DNA from: a virus
IMG/VR virus record: IMGVR_UViG_3300025769_000663
Location: 1 to 27,444 of that record
Length of the DNA stretch: 27,444 bases
Strand: one strand, 5' to 3'
The notes beneath the pieces were generated by a model, which saw nothing but the letters and a program-made list of their open reading frames with translations, was not told where the DNA came from and did no database searches. The translations under genes were made by a program, and so were the position numbers. The first letter of the stretch is position 1. Each line of letters begins with the position of its first letter. Below, in pieces: positions 9,599 through 17,168 of this stretch.

Positions 9599-10155
9599 TA
9601 TGCTCTATCTACCCAGTTACTAGAATAATTTGCTATTTCTGGATTTTGACATAAAGCACCTAAATTACTTATACCGTCTTTTTCTATAAAATTATGGGCT
9701 AAAGATGTGTATTTATATCCATCTTTTTTTTGCTCTTCTAAATAATATTTAGTTGCTTGTATTATTGTTTCTTTTGAAACATCATACTTTTTTAAGAAAC
9801 TTTTAAATTTCTTTTTAAGTGCTGGCAAAGTAGAGCGTAAATACACTCCATTTTGTTTTACACCTTCTGGCCATAATTTTTGCCATAATTCTACCCACTC
9901 TAATTCATCTTTAAATAAAATATCTAAATAATTACTTAGTCCTCTTTCTTCTACTTTTTTACTAACAACTTCTATATCACTTACAGGCAATTCACCTATA
10001 GGTAATTTATGATATATATAGTAACAATAAAGATATTCTTCTATTGTTATATCATAGCTGTTTAGGAATGTTAGGAATTTTGTCTGAAATTCCACTTGTG
10101 GACAATTTTTTGCGAATATTAATTTTGGTTTCTCGTATATCCCCACTTTTACCAA
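9598..10155 (-). CDS. Hypothetical replication-operon protein (possible loader or initiator)
   Basis: The protein has 185 aa. The only in-frame ATG is at 10155, so the first 104 nt overlap the 3' end of the upstream gene in another frame, the longest overlap in this operon. The protein is rich in lysine and aromatic residues (LEWVELWQKLWPEG, ALKKKFKSFLKKYD) and mainly helical by eye. Its stop overlaps the helicase ATG by one base. Small basic helical proteins next to a DnaB-like gene are often helicase loaders or initiation proteins, but I see no ATPase or winged-helix motif, so this is inferred from position only. Confidence 0.6.
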   Translation of the reverse strand: MVKVGIYEKPKLIFAKNCPQVEFQTKFLTFLNSYDITIEEYLYCYYIYHKLPIGELPVSDIEVVSKKVEERGLSNYLDILFKDELEWVELWQKLWPEGVKQNGVYLRSTLPALKKKFKSFLKKYDVSKETIIQATKYYLEEQKKDGYKYTSLAHNFIEKDGISNLGALCQNPEIANYSSNWVDRA

Positions 10156-10261
10156 TTTTTTTTAATTCTAAATATTCTAATCTTGCTTGATTATCTTTTT
10201 CGCTTGTAAGATACGCTTGTTCAACTAAATATCTTTCATAATAAAACTCTTCTTTACTCAA
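10052..10261 (-). CDS. Small charged hypothetical protein
   Basis: This 69-aa protein starts with ATG in an ATGA overlap with the upstream stop and ends 104 nt inside the next gene. The N-terminal half is acidic and helical (SKEEFYYERYLVEQAYL); the C-terminal half is basic (ETKINIRKKLS). The region read in two frames is 10052-10155. One of the two frames could be a false call, but the coupled start here and the lack of another start for the downstream gene suggest both are used. No known family. Confidence 0.5.
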   Translation of the reverse strand: MSKEEFYYERYLVEQAYLTSEKDNQARLEYLELKKIGKSGDIRETKINIRKKLSTSGISDKIPNIPKQL

Positions 10262-10623
10262 AACGCGTCATTTAATAGTTCACTACCATCAACTTTCTTA
10301 TTCCAAAAAGAAGTATCTATTTTCATTATACTAAAATTATCTTCAATTTCTGATATTTCTTCTTTCTTATTTTCATTAGCAACTTTAGTTAATGATTGTA
10401 TATATCTTATTTTAAATATTTTTTTAAATCCTTTTGGATAAACATCACTTTCAACTATTTCTACTAACCAACTTTCTGTGTTATATATAATAGGCTCTTT
10501 TAGTATAAAAGGCAGGTTAGAGCCTTTACATTCAAGTAAACGGCCCTTCCCTACACATTTTACATTTTCTTGATCTATATATAAATCAACTATTTGGCCT
10601 TTAGACATAATGTTTCTGGGCAA
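10258..10623 (-). CDS. Hypothetical protein, beta-rich
   Basis: The protein is 121 aa from ATG 10623, or 116 aa from ATG 10608 (MSKGQIVDLYID). The shorter form would cut the overlap with the upstream gene from 23 to 8 nt. Alternating hydrophobic strands (IVDLYIDQENVKCVG, RLLECKG, LPFILKEPIIY) suggest a small beta barrel or OB-like fold, followed by a charged C-terminal tail. It is coupled to the next gene by ATGA. It is part of the replication operon, but I do not recognise it. Confidence 0.6.
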   Translation of the reverse strand: MPRNIMSKGQIVDLYIDQENVKCVGKGRLLECKGSNLPFILKEPIIYNTESWLVEIVESDVYPKGFKKIFKIRYIQSLTKVANENKKEEISEIEDNFSIMKIDTSFWNKKVDGSELLNDAF

Positions 10624-10873
10624 TGTTGTAAAATTTATCTTCTATACTATTAAGATATTCCTTTCTATGAGAAAGTTTTTTATATTTACTTATATAAACG
10701 TTAGGATTAATAGATAAATCCCCAGAAAAAGATATTTTTTCTTTCTCTTTTGAAATTTTAGCTTTGTTAAAGTAAATTAATTTACCTCTGCTATCTGTAG
10801 CCCACTTTAAACCCTCCTGGGTATGGGATAAATATAGTGGCTTATTTGTTTTTTTGTCTCTAAGAACATACAT
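10601..10873 (-). CDS. Small basic hypothetical protein
   Basis: The protein has 90 aa and overlaps the upstream gene by 14 nt and the downstream gene by up to 23 nt. It is rich in K, S and Y (KAKISKEKEKISFSGDLSI, SKYKKLSHRKEY) with an N-terminal strand pattern (YVLRDKKTNKPLYLS). The net charge is strongly positive, so nucleic-acid contact is possible but not shown. No metal-binding or catalytic motif was seen. Confidence 0.55.
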   Translation of the reverse strand: MYVLRDKKTNKPLYLSHTQEGLKWATDSRGKLIYFNKAKISKEKEKISFSGDLSINPNVYISKYKKLSHRKEYLNSIEDKFYNIAQKHYV

Positions 10874-11678
10874 AATCTTTTATAATTTTATGTAACGATA
10901 AGAAATCTTTACTTATTTCTTTTTCTGGATCTTCCGCCGGAAAAGCCATACCTATTGCTCCGTATAATGTACCTACTTCTGACCTAATATAAGGTTTTGT
11001 ATGCTTAAAATCGTCTAAAACGTTTACTTTGAAATTTAAGCTATATAATTGGGTTTGTATATCATACATAAAATGTCCAAATAGTTTTGGTTTTATAGCA
11101 TCTTTAAATATTTTATTTAATGCTCTTGCCATAATAAGTTCTATAGCTCCTATTTGACCATCATTTCTTTTTTTCCCTAAAGCAGATACAACAGCTCCAA
11201 TCTCAAAGGTATCTAAAATATTTGGATTTACCAAATTATTTTCTAAAATATTTTTGGATTTTAACTTTTGTATAATATGAGGGTGATAATCAATAGAAGG
11301 AGTATATACACTTTTAATTTCCTGAATTACTGAAGAAGTTTTCTTCTCTTTGTAATTAGCATAAAATCTTAAAAGTATATCTATCACTTCTTGGCTATTG
11401 TTATACTTTGCTATTTCTTTACTTATCCGTGCTTTCGGAGCAGCATCTAAAGATTCTACATCCGAAAAAACAATATTTAGTAAAGTTTTATTAAGCCTTT
11501 TATTTTGAATAGTTTCGTCCTCAAGAATTTGTAAAGCTTCTTTAACAGAACCTTCCATAACTATTTTTTCAACTAATTGGTTAAAAAATTCAGATGAATT
11601 ATTAACATCTTTATTATTTATAATTTCTAATATAGTATTACTTAAACTATGTAAATTTCTTTCGCTAATTTCTTTCAT
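10860..11678 (-). CDS. Hypothetical helical protein downstream of the VWA gene
   Basis: The protein has 272 aa. Its ATG overlaps the TGA of the VWA gene (ATGA), so the two are probably co-translated. It looks all-helical and repeat-like in the N-terminal half (LEIINNKDVNNSSEFFNQLV, KEALQILEDETI, QEVIDILLRFYANYKEKK), as in HEAT-like or TPR-like scaffolds, though no regular repeat can be traced. The C-terminal part has an aromatic segment (PKLFGHFMYDIQTQLYSLNF). It could be a partner or substrate adaptor of the MoxR/VWA pair. That rests on coupling alone. Confidence 0.65.
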   Translation of the reverse strand: MKEISERNLHSLSNTILEIINNKDVNNSSEFFNQLVEKIVMEGSVKEALQILEDETIQNKRLNKTLLNIVFSDVESLDAAPKARISKEIAKYNNSQEVIDILLRFYANYKEKKTSSVIQEIKSVYTPSIDYHPHIIQKLKSKNILENNLVNPNILDTFEIGAVVSALGKKRNDGQIGAIELIMARALNKIFKDAIKPKLFGHFMYDIQTQLYSLNFKVNVLDDFKHTKPYIRSEVGTLYGAIGMAFPAEDPEKEISKDFLSLHKIIKDYVCS

Positions 11679-13186
11679 CTATAAATAAATTTTCCTTTAG
11701 TATATTCGCAAAATTTTTTCAATTGATCATGTTTAGTGCCAATAATTACACCATTAACTATAAATTTCATATTAGTCTCTTTACAGACTTTTTTATGAGT
11801 TTCTATAGCTTTTGTAGTATAAAAAGTATCTTGGCCATCACAAACAATAATTATGTTCACAGGAAGATCATGTGAAATCTTCTTGTGCTTTTTAAGATAT
11901 TTTTCTGCTTTTTCCATAGCCTGTGTTAGGGAGTGTTGGATGTTTGTACCTCCACCCCTAGGACTATGTTTTTTTAATTTATTAAAATATTCTTCTGGTT
12001 TAGTTGCAGAATCTTTAGTTATTACATATTCTCTATGAATATCTACTTCATAGTAATATAATAATAAATCAGACTCTCCTTCTGCAACAGAATTTAATCT
12101 GTTATGTAGAATTGTATTTCTCCATAAGAGTTTATTACTGCTAGACATAGAACCAGAATCGTCTATTAGTACAATAGATAACTGTTTCTCATCATCTACA
12201 ACATACCTATCTTTATACTTCAATTGATTAGTAACTAATTTATATTGAAATAAAGGATCTGTATGACTAATTAGAGGGACTTTACTTATCTGTTCAATAT
12301 TTGACATTTGCATAAGTCTTTTCTTTTTAGACTTATTATTTGCTGTAAATTTCCTTTTATTTTTAATATTCCATTGTTCTATAGAATCTACAGTATTTTC
12401 TACATTTAATATTTCATTAGTTTCTCTATCTAAAAGAGAATTTAAATAACTTCCAGGTACATCTTGATTAATACCCAAGGTTTTATCTGTAAAACTATTA
12501 GGTTTTATTTTTTCTAATAATTCTACATCTTCAGCCATTTGCTGTACATTTGAATGGGATAAACCCAAGTCTTCTAAAGGTGATTTAGATTTTCCTTCGC
12601 CTTCACCTTCTTCTTCACCATTTTCACCATCTTCTCCGCCTGCACCTTGGCCTTGGCCTTCCCCCTCTTCTCCTTTACCGGATGCTATAGAGTTTTTAGT
12701 AATTACAAAAGAAACCATAACTGCTTTATGCAGAGGTGTTCCTGGAAATTTATTGTAATCCACAGTCATTAAGAAATTTATAAATTCCTTATCTTCCGGA
12801 GAAAGATTTTCCATATCTATGTGTAAAGCATCTTCACGTCTTTTATCAAATAATTCGTGAGTAAATATATTATATACCTCGTTAATAAGATTAATTGGTA
12901 TAGCATTTATAATTTTTGTTACCTCGCTAGAGTTCTTTATGTGAGTGTCATAAGACATCTTACTACCATTCTTAACCTCTCTATCATAATTATACGTTTG
13001 TGCCGTAATCTTATTAAAGAAAGATCTAAGAGAATAAAGAGTATACCCTATTTTTAAAGGGTATACCGTCTCTTCTGTTTTGGTGAATAGATTACCTATG
13101 TCATCTCCATAATACTCAAACTTATACAATACATCCTCTAATTTAAAAGGAGAAGGTAATGGTTTTTTTTCTTTTGTTCCAAACAT
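11675..13186 (-). CDS. VWA-domain protein with acidic linker (CobT-like partner of MoxR ATPase)
   Basis: The protein has 503 aa in three parts: a helical N-terminal domain (1-165), a Gly/Glu-rich acidic linker near 168-203 (GEEGEGQGQGAGGEDGENG and so on), and a C-terminal von Willebrand factor A domain. The metal-binding MIDAS site is complete: DDSGS at 342-346, Thr near 414 in GGGTNI, and Asp near 450 in IIVCDGQD. The order acidic linker then VWA, directly downstream of a MoxR/CobS-type AAA+ gene, is the arrangement of CobT and of MoxR-associated VWA proteins, which form ATP-driven remodelling or metal-insertion complexes. Phage versions are often labelled cobaltochelatase subunits, but no other cobalamin gene is here. 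I favour a remodelling role on an unknown phage or host target. Its start has the same five residues, MFGTK, as the SSB. Confidence 0.82.
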   Translation of the reverse strand: MFGTKEKKPLPSPFKLEDVLYKFEYYGDDIGNLFTKTEETVYPLKIGYTLYSLRSFFNKITAQTYNYDREVKNGSKMSYDTHIKNSSEVTKIINAIPINLINEVYNIFTHELFDKRREDALHIDMENLSPEDKEFINFLMTVDYNKFPGTPLHKAVMVSFVITKNSIASGKGEEGEGQGQGAGGEDGENGEEEGEGEGKSKSPLEDLGLSHSNVQQMAEDVELLEKIKPNSFTDKTLGINQDVPGSYLNSLLDRETNEILNVENTVDSIEQWNIKNKRKFTANNKSKKKRLMQMSNIEQISKVPLISHTDPLFQYKLVTNQLKYKDRYVVDDEKQLSIVLIDDSGSMSSSNKLLWRNTILHNRLNSVAEGESDLLLYYYEVDIHREYVITKDSATKPEEYFNKLKKHSPRGGGTNIQHSLTQAMEKAEKYLKKHKKISHDLPVNIIIVCDGQDTFYTTKAIETHKKVCKETNMKFIVNGVIIGTKHDQLKKFCEYTKGKFIYR

Positions 13187-13210
13187 GAAAAGAATTTAAA
13201 TTAAAAAAAA

Positions 13211-14368
13211 TTATTCATTAGTCTTATTAGACATCTTATTAGATCTTTCCTGTAAAGATTCTAGTGTTTTATAAACATTATTCATTTTATCTACTACCTT
13301 TTTCTTGTAAACAGAATTCTGGTCTGTACAAGTTGCATGGGTAAAGATTTTTATTTGCTTTTCAAAATCTAAAAGAATAGCAGTTTGTTCTTTACTAGAT
13401 TTGCTTAAGAATTTAGCAGTATTTTCTTTAGAAGAATAATAATCTACTACTTTCTCACTTTCTTTTATGATTTCATAATCAGCTCTGATATCTTCTAAAT
13501 GCTTAATTTGAGTTTCTGCTTCTTTTATACCAGCATTGCAAAAACCTGAAAAATATTTCAAATCAGCTAAATTACCTGTATGTTGATACATTTGTCCAGC
13601 ATAAACCATAGTCCTAGGACTTATAGTTTTCTTTAGTGTTGCATTTGAGGCTACTGCCGCAATACTAACTAAATTTAAACCGGAATTAAGTAATTCATTT
13701 TGATCAAGATTAAATACTTTCTTGTATAGGCTATTATAAGCATCTTCGTTATAACCATTCCACTTAACTTCATATTCCATAGGGAATCTTTCCATTAAAG
13801 CTTGTATACTGCTATCTTCAGATACTTCTTCACGAGATCTGTTAGTAAGACATACAATAAATTTAGTTTTAATATTGAATTGCTGGCTTCCATTACGAAA
13901 TACTCCAGAAGTTAAAATATCCTTTAAACGTAAAAGAACATTAGCCGGACAATCCAATAATTCTTCAAATACAACATATTCATGATTCATGAAAGAGTTT
14001 TCTACGTTATAGTAGATTTTTCCACTTTCCTGGAATTCTTTCATATTTAAACCGCCTAGAATCAAATCTTCTGTAGATCCTTCTCCAAGAGCTTGAACAA
14101 ATGGTTCAATACCTATTGTATTAAAGAATAATTCAGTCATTTCTGACTTTCCATGACCACCAGGGCCCCACAAAATAACATTATGGCTTATATTGTAACC
14201 AATAGATAAGATATCAGCAATACTATTTGCCATAATAAACTTATCACCTAAAGCTTTTCTAATAGTTTTAGGGTTTACAACACTCTTTACTTTTGCTACT
14301 GATGTAGTAGCTTCTGCTGTTTTAGCATCTTCAACTTTTTCTACTGCTGTAGAATTTTCTGTACTCAT
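13211..14368 (-). CDS. MoxR/CobS-type AAA+ ATPase
   Basis: The protein has 385 aa. It has a lysine- and alanine-rich, probably disordered N-terminus (1-30). Walker A is GPGGHGKS at 68-75. Walker B at 131-136 reads YVVFEE, with Glu where the family has Asp before the catalytic Glu. The sensor-1 Asn is near 176 (CLTNRS) and an arginine finger lies in LMERFP near 194. A charged helical C-terminal part follows. MoxR ATPases form hexamers that, with a VWA partner, unfold or activate other proteins; CobS is the cobaltochelatase member. The VWA gene follows after 24 nt, strongly suggesting one complex. The leader before the ATG is A-rich (AAAAAAAATCAAAAAC) with no Shine-Dalgarno. Confidence 0.85.
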   Translation of the reverse strand: MSTENSTAVEKVEDAKTAEATTSVAKVKSVVNPKTIRKALGDKFIMANSIADILSIGYNISHNVILWGPGGHGKSEMTELFFNTIGIEPFVQALGEGSTEDLILGGLNMKEFQESGKIYYNVENSFMNHEYVVFEELLDCPANVLLRLKDILTSGVFRNGSQQFNIKTKFIVCLTNRSREEVSEDSSIQALMERFPMEYEVKWNGYNEDAYNSLYKKVFNLDQNELLNSGLNLVSIAAVASNATLKKTISPRTMVYAGQMYQHTGNLADLKYFSGFCNAGIKEAETQIKHLEDIRADYEIIKESEKVVDYYSSKENTAKFLSKSSKEQTAILLDFEKQIKIFTHATCTDQNSVYKKKVVDKMNNVYKTLESLQERSNKMSNKTNE

Positions 14369-14382
14369 GTTTTTGATTTTTT

Positions 14383-14736
14383 TTATAAAAGATTTGAGAG
14401 AGAATCTGCGGCATTTTCCATATCACTTTGTTCTTTTTCTATAAACAAGCTTTTAGAGTCTAATAATGCACCTGCAAGCATAAAAGTTAAGATTAACTTT
14501 TTTACCTCTTCAGGATCTGCAGAATCTTTTATTATAGTAGGTAAATCTGATGCTTCTATAATTTTTTGCATCAATACGTTATTTTGTACTAGTTTAGAAT
14601 CTTCTTTTAAAGTTTCTTTTTCAGTATCTGTTTTTCTTATGATTTTGTTAACAAAGAATTCTAAAAATTCTTTATTTTCCAAACCAAAAGCTTTGAGGAT
14701 ATCATCCTCGTATAAATCAATTTTTATTTCTTGCAT
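14383..14736 (-). CDS. Hypothetical acidic protein upstream of the MoxR gene
   Basis: I take ATG 14736 (MQEIKIDLYEDD), giving 117 aa and a 1-nt gap after the upstream stop. An earlier ATG at 14811 would add 25 hydrophobic residues but overlap the upstream gene by 74 nt, and that stretch is explained by the neighbour's coding frame. The protein is acidic and helical, with LILTFMLAGALLDSKS near residue 80 as an amphipathic or weakly hydrophobic helix. It lies 14 nt upstream of the MoxR ATPase gene and may be part of the same complex. Not recognised. Confidence 0.6.
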   Translation of the reverse strand: MQEIKIDLYEDDILKAFGLENKEFLEFFVNKIIRKTDTEKETLKEDSKLVQNNVLMQKIIEASDLPTIIKDSADPEEVKKLILTFMLAGALLDSKSLFIEKEQSDMENAADSLSNLL

Positions 14737-14737
14737 T

Positions 14738-15370
14738 TTATCTTTTTTGTTTATCAATAAATCTACCCAGTACAGCAAAAGCAAAATATAATTCAGGATA
14801 ATTATCCACAAATTCTATAACTGCTTCTATTTCTTTTGACCTACTATCATATTCTTTTTTTGTAGAACGTCTCATAGATTCTAGAAAAAGAATTATCTTT
14901 TTAGATTTTTCTTTACTTAATCCAAAGATGTTTACTAAATCTTTAAGAACTTCAGAATCCTGCACTTGTACAGAATTTTTATTTCCAAAAGATTCGTGTT
15001 TTGAATATTCTGCGTAAGTTTTATCTGAAATAGAAGTTGCTATAAATGAATTTATATCATAATTAACCTTTAGTGCGTGATATAGTGCATCACTTACAGG
15101 ATTTCTAGCTTTTTGCTCACCATAGACTTCTCTAGCTTCTATATAATCATTTAAATGCGTAAGCATGTATATAGTTTCTTGCAATGTTTCAGCCTTACCT
15201 GTTAAAGTAAGTATTTCAAATAAAATATTCGGTTGAACATTTTCATTATTGCATTGTTTTCTATATTTTAGATTATTTATTATATTGCTAATTTGGAAAT
15301 CTTTTTTAATTATACCTAATGCCCCTGATAAATTTGGATCATTATGATCAAACTCTATTTGAATTTCCAT
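14738..15370 (-). CDS. Hypothetical helical protein
   Basis: The protein has 210 aa. It begins with a short beta-like segment (EIQIEFDHNDPNLSG) and is then largely helical and charged (KKIILFLESMRRSTKKEYD, EIEAVIEFVDNYPELYFAFA). The start overlaps the upstream gene by 23 nt. No enzyme motif, zinc ligands or membrane segment was found. It sits in the operon that carries the MoxR/VWA pair and the replication proteins. Confidence 0.6.
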   Translation of the reverse strand: MEIQIEFDHNDPNLSGALGIIKKDFQISNIINNLKYRKQCNNENVQPNILFEILTLTGKAETLQETIYMLTHLNDYIEAREVYGEQKARNPVSDALYHALKVNYDINSFIATSISDKTYAEYSKHESFGNKNSVQVQDSEVLKDLVNIFGLSKEKSKKIILFLESMRRSTKKEYDSRSKEIEAVIEFVDNYPELYFAFAVLGRFIDKQKR

Positions 15371-15743
15371 GTATATGATATTTTAGTGTTTCATTTTTAA
15401 TATCTTGAGTTCTTTTATATGATACCTCTTCCATATACCGATGTACAACATTCTTTGCTACATTTACAGCACTTCTTATATTTTCTCCACTAACACGTAA
15501 TTCTATAGGACGTTTATTTATGCGTTCTTCTAAAATATTAGACACTCTTTCAATGTCTTCTCTTTTTTCATGATTGAAATTTCTTTTAGCTAAACTAAAA
15601 GCTATGTCCATTTCAACACCTTTTTCAGTCTTCTTTACATTTTTAAAACGCAATAAAGACCTTACTTTGACTTTTTTCTTGCTTTTATCAAAACAATGAC
15701 TTTTAACATCCCTTAAGACAATTTTTTCTTCAACATTTTCCAT
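15348..15743 (-). CDS. Hypothetical basic protein
   Basis: The protein has 131 aa and is very basic (DKSKKKVKVRSLLRFKNVKK; NKRPIELRVS), with a predicted strand-helix mix. The A-rich leader AAAAAAAATTAAAC precedes the ATG. It follows the helical gene at 15762 by 18 nt and overlaps the next gene by 23 nt. The positive charge would suit DNA or RNA contact. I do not recognise the fold. Confidence 0.6.
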   Translation of the reverse strand: MENVEEKIVLRDVKSHCFDKSKKKVKVRSLLRFKNVKKTEKGVEMDIAFSLAKRNFNHEKREDIERVSNILEERINKRPIELRVSGENIRSAVNVAKNVVHRYMEEVSYKRTQDIKNETLKYHIHGNSNRV

Positions 15744-15761
15744 GTTTAATTTTTTTTAAGA

Positions 15762-16454
15762 TTAAAAAATTCCACTTTGTTCCAATTTAACATACCCAAG
15801 GAAGCTTAATGCTTCTTTAAATCTGTCACTTTTTTCAACTATCTCTAATGATAAATCGTTTTTATATTTCATAACAGCCTCATAATCTAAATTGGCTGTA
15901 CTTTTTGATATAGCTTCTTGTATACTATCAAACTCACTATATTTGATACTTTCTACTTCTGGTAAATCTAATAATTTTAGAGATTCTAATAATGCATTTT
16001 TTTCTTCATCTTCAGAATATTTAGAAATTATAGATAAAAAATAGGATGTTTGACTATTATCTTTAGCAATTATGTGCTCTATATACACCGCCAATAAATA
16101 GGGATTTTTAGGTATAATTTTAAGTTCTTTAGAGCCTAAAACAGTAAAGCTTATAATCATTAAAAGCTGAGTGAACATTTCTTCTTTTTTACTATAATCT
16201 TCATCACCCTTGTATTTACTTAATTCTTCATATAGTCTTGTAACTTTCTCATCAATTAATTCTTGTACTTGATATAGTGTACTAAGTCTTTTTTCTTCAG
16301 AAGGTGTTCTACTAAGTCCTTCTAATTCATGTATACTTTCTTTTACCTTTTTTTGTATACTTTTTATTGTAGGTTTCTCTAATAAATTAGATTTATTTTC
16401 AATAATCCATTTTAAAGCTGCTAAATTTAATTTTTCAGCATCATACTTTTGCAT
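15762..16454 (-). CDS. Hypothetical helical protein, second gene of the long operon
   Basis: The protein has 230 aa, almost entirely helical and rich in E, K, L and S, with possible coiled-coil stretches (SIQKKVKESIHELEGL; TRLYEELSKYKGDEDYSKK) and a hydrophobic helix near 95-110 (FTQLLMIISFTVLGSKEL). No signal peptide or catalytic pattern is visible. It lies between the small membrane gene 16487 and the basic protein gene 15348. Not recognised. Confidence 0.6.
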   Translation of the reverse strand: MQKYDAEKLNLAALKWIIENKSNLLEKPTIKSIQKKVKESIHELEGLSRTPSEEKRLSTLYQVQELIDEKVTRLYEELSKYKGDEDYSKKEEMFTQLLMIISFTVLGSKELKIIPKNPYLLAVYIEHIIAKDNSQTSYFLSIISKYSEDEEKNALLESLKLLDLPEVESIKYSEFDSIQEAISKSTANLDYEAVMKYKNDLSLEIVEKSDRFKEALSFLGYVKLEQSGIF

Positions 16455-16486
16455 AATTTTTAAAATTTTGAGTGTAAAAAAAATGT

Positions 16487-16702
16487 TTATTTAACTGTAA
16501 TTATATATAAAGGAGGTAGTATAATATTTAAAGTATTATCTATTTCAAAAACCTCATAACTAATTATATCCGGGTAGTATACTACACCTTTTTTAAATCT
16601 ATTATATTCAAAATCATTAGCTATCATAACTATAGTAGTTGTCCAAGCTAAAGCGAATGATAATAGTACCATTATTAAAGTGTTATAATTTTCTTTGTCC
16701 AT
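16487..16702 (-). CDS. Small single-pass membrane protein
   Basis: The protein has 71 aa. It has one clear transmembrane helix at about residues 8-28 (TLIMVLLSFALAWTTTIVMI), a short charged segment (EYNRFKKG) and a second weakly hydrophobic C-terminal stretch (TLNIILPPLYIITV). It is the first gene after the hairpin element at 16712 and so the first of the long leftward operon. Small membrane proteins are common in phage early regions; the role here is unknown. Confidence 0.6.
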   Translation of the reverse strand: MDKENYNTLIMVLLSFALAWTTTIVMIANDFEYNRFKKGVVYYPDIISYEVFEIDNTLNIILPPLYIITVK

Positions 16703-16711
16703 ATATATATT

Positions 16712-16746
16712 TTATGTTAAAAATATAAGGGGAATTTCCCCCTATA
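16712..16746 (-). terminator. Hairpin-TTAACAT element, copy 2 (operon boundary)
   Basis: On the - strand the stem is TATAGGGGG with CCCCTTATA (9 bp, loop AAATT), complete only with one G-U pair. TATTTTTAACATAA follows, 9 nt before the next ATG. It lies 22 nt after the stop of gene 16769. With copy 1 it brackets the 9.5-kb replication operon, which has no copy inside. Confidence 0.78.
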
Positions 16747-16768
16747 TTAATAATGCCAGAGTAAGTAC

Positions 16769-17143
16769 TTAAGCTACTAAGTTATTAGAGCTATCAGTTC
16801 TTAGTACCCTTTGAATAGTTTCAAGATTACGTACAGCATCCTCGTAAGTAAGTTTGTAATACGTATTTTTGAAAACTAAAGGCTGCTCAGCACCATCTAA
16901 AACCTCTTTACGGCTTTTAACTTTAGACTCTAAATAATCTAAGACATTAGCCTTATTTACAGGAGTCATAGCACAAAAGTCCTGGGCAGTAATTTGATCT
17001 TCAACATCTTGATTATCCTCAGTAGGGAATGTGATGTCGTTAAATGCGCAATTCTTTAAGAATTTTGCAATTGTCATGTTTTCTGCTGGAGAAAGGTTTG
17101 AAAAGGTACTTCTTTTCTTCGTTGTTAGTTTTGTCGTAGACAT
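16769..17143 (-). CDS. Hypothetical protein
   Basis: The protein has 124 aa. It opens with a lysine/threonine tail (STTKLTTKKRST), then LSPAENMTIAKFLKNCAF and an acidic loop (TEDNQDVEDQ). Its codon use is more balanced than that of its AT-rich neighbours, suggesting a well-expressed or conserved gene. The AACAAAAAAG leader before the ATG is A-rich. It is the last gene before the element at 16712. I do not recognise it; a small DNA-associated or structural role cannot be excluded. Confidence 0.6.
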   Translation of the reverse strand: MSTTKLTTKKRSTFSNLSPAENMTIAKFLKNCAFNDITFPTEDNQDVEDQITAQDFCAMTPVNKANVLDYLESKVKSRKEVLDGAEQPLVFKNTYYKLTYEDAVRNLETIQRVLRTDSSNNLVA

Positions 17144-17168
17144 CTTTTTTGTTTTTTAAGTTATAAAA

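Noticed and set aside
11675-14368. A cobalamin (cobaltochelatase) function for the AAA+/VWA pair
   Set aside because: No CobN or other cobalamin gene is in the window. The resemblance is to the general MoxR/VWA architecture, and the setting is a replication operon.
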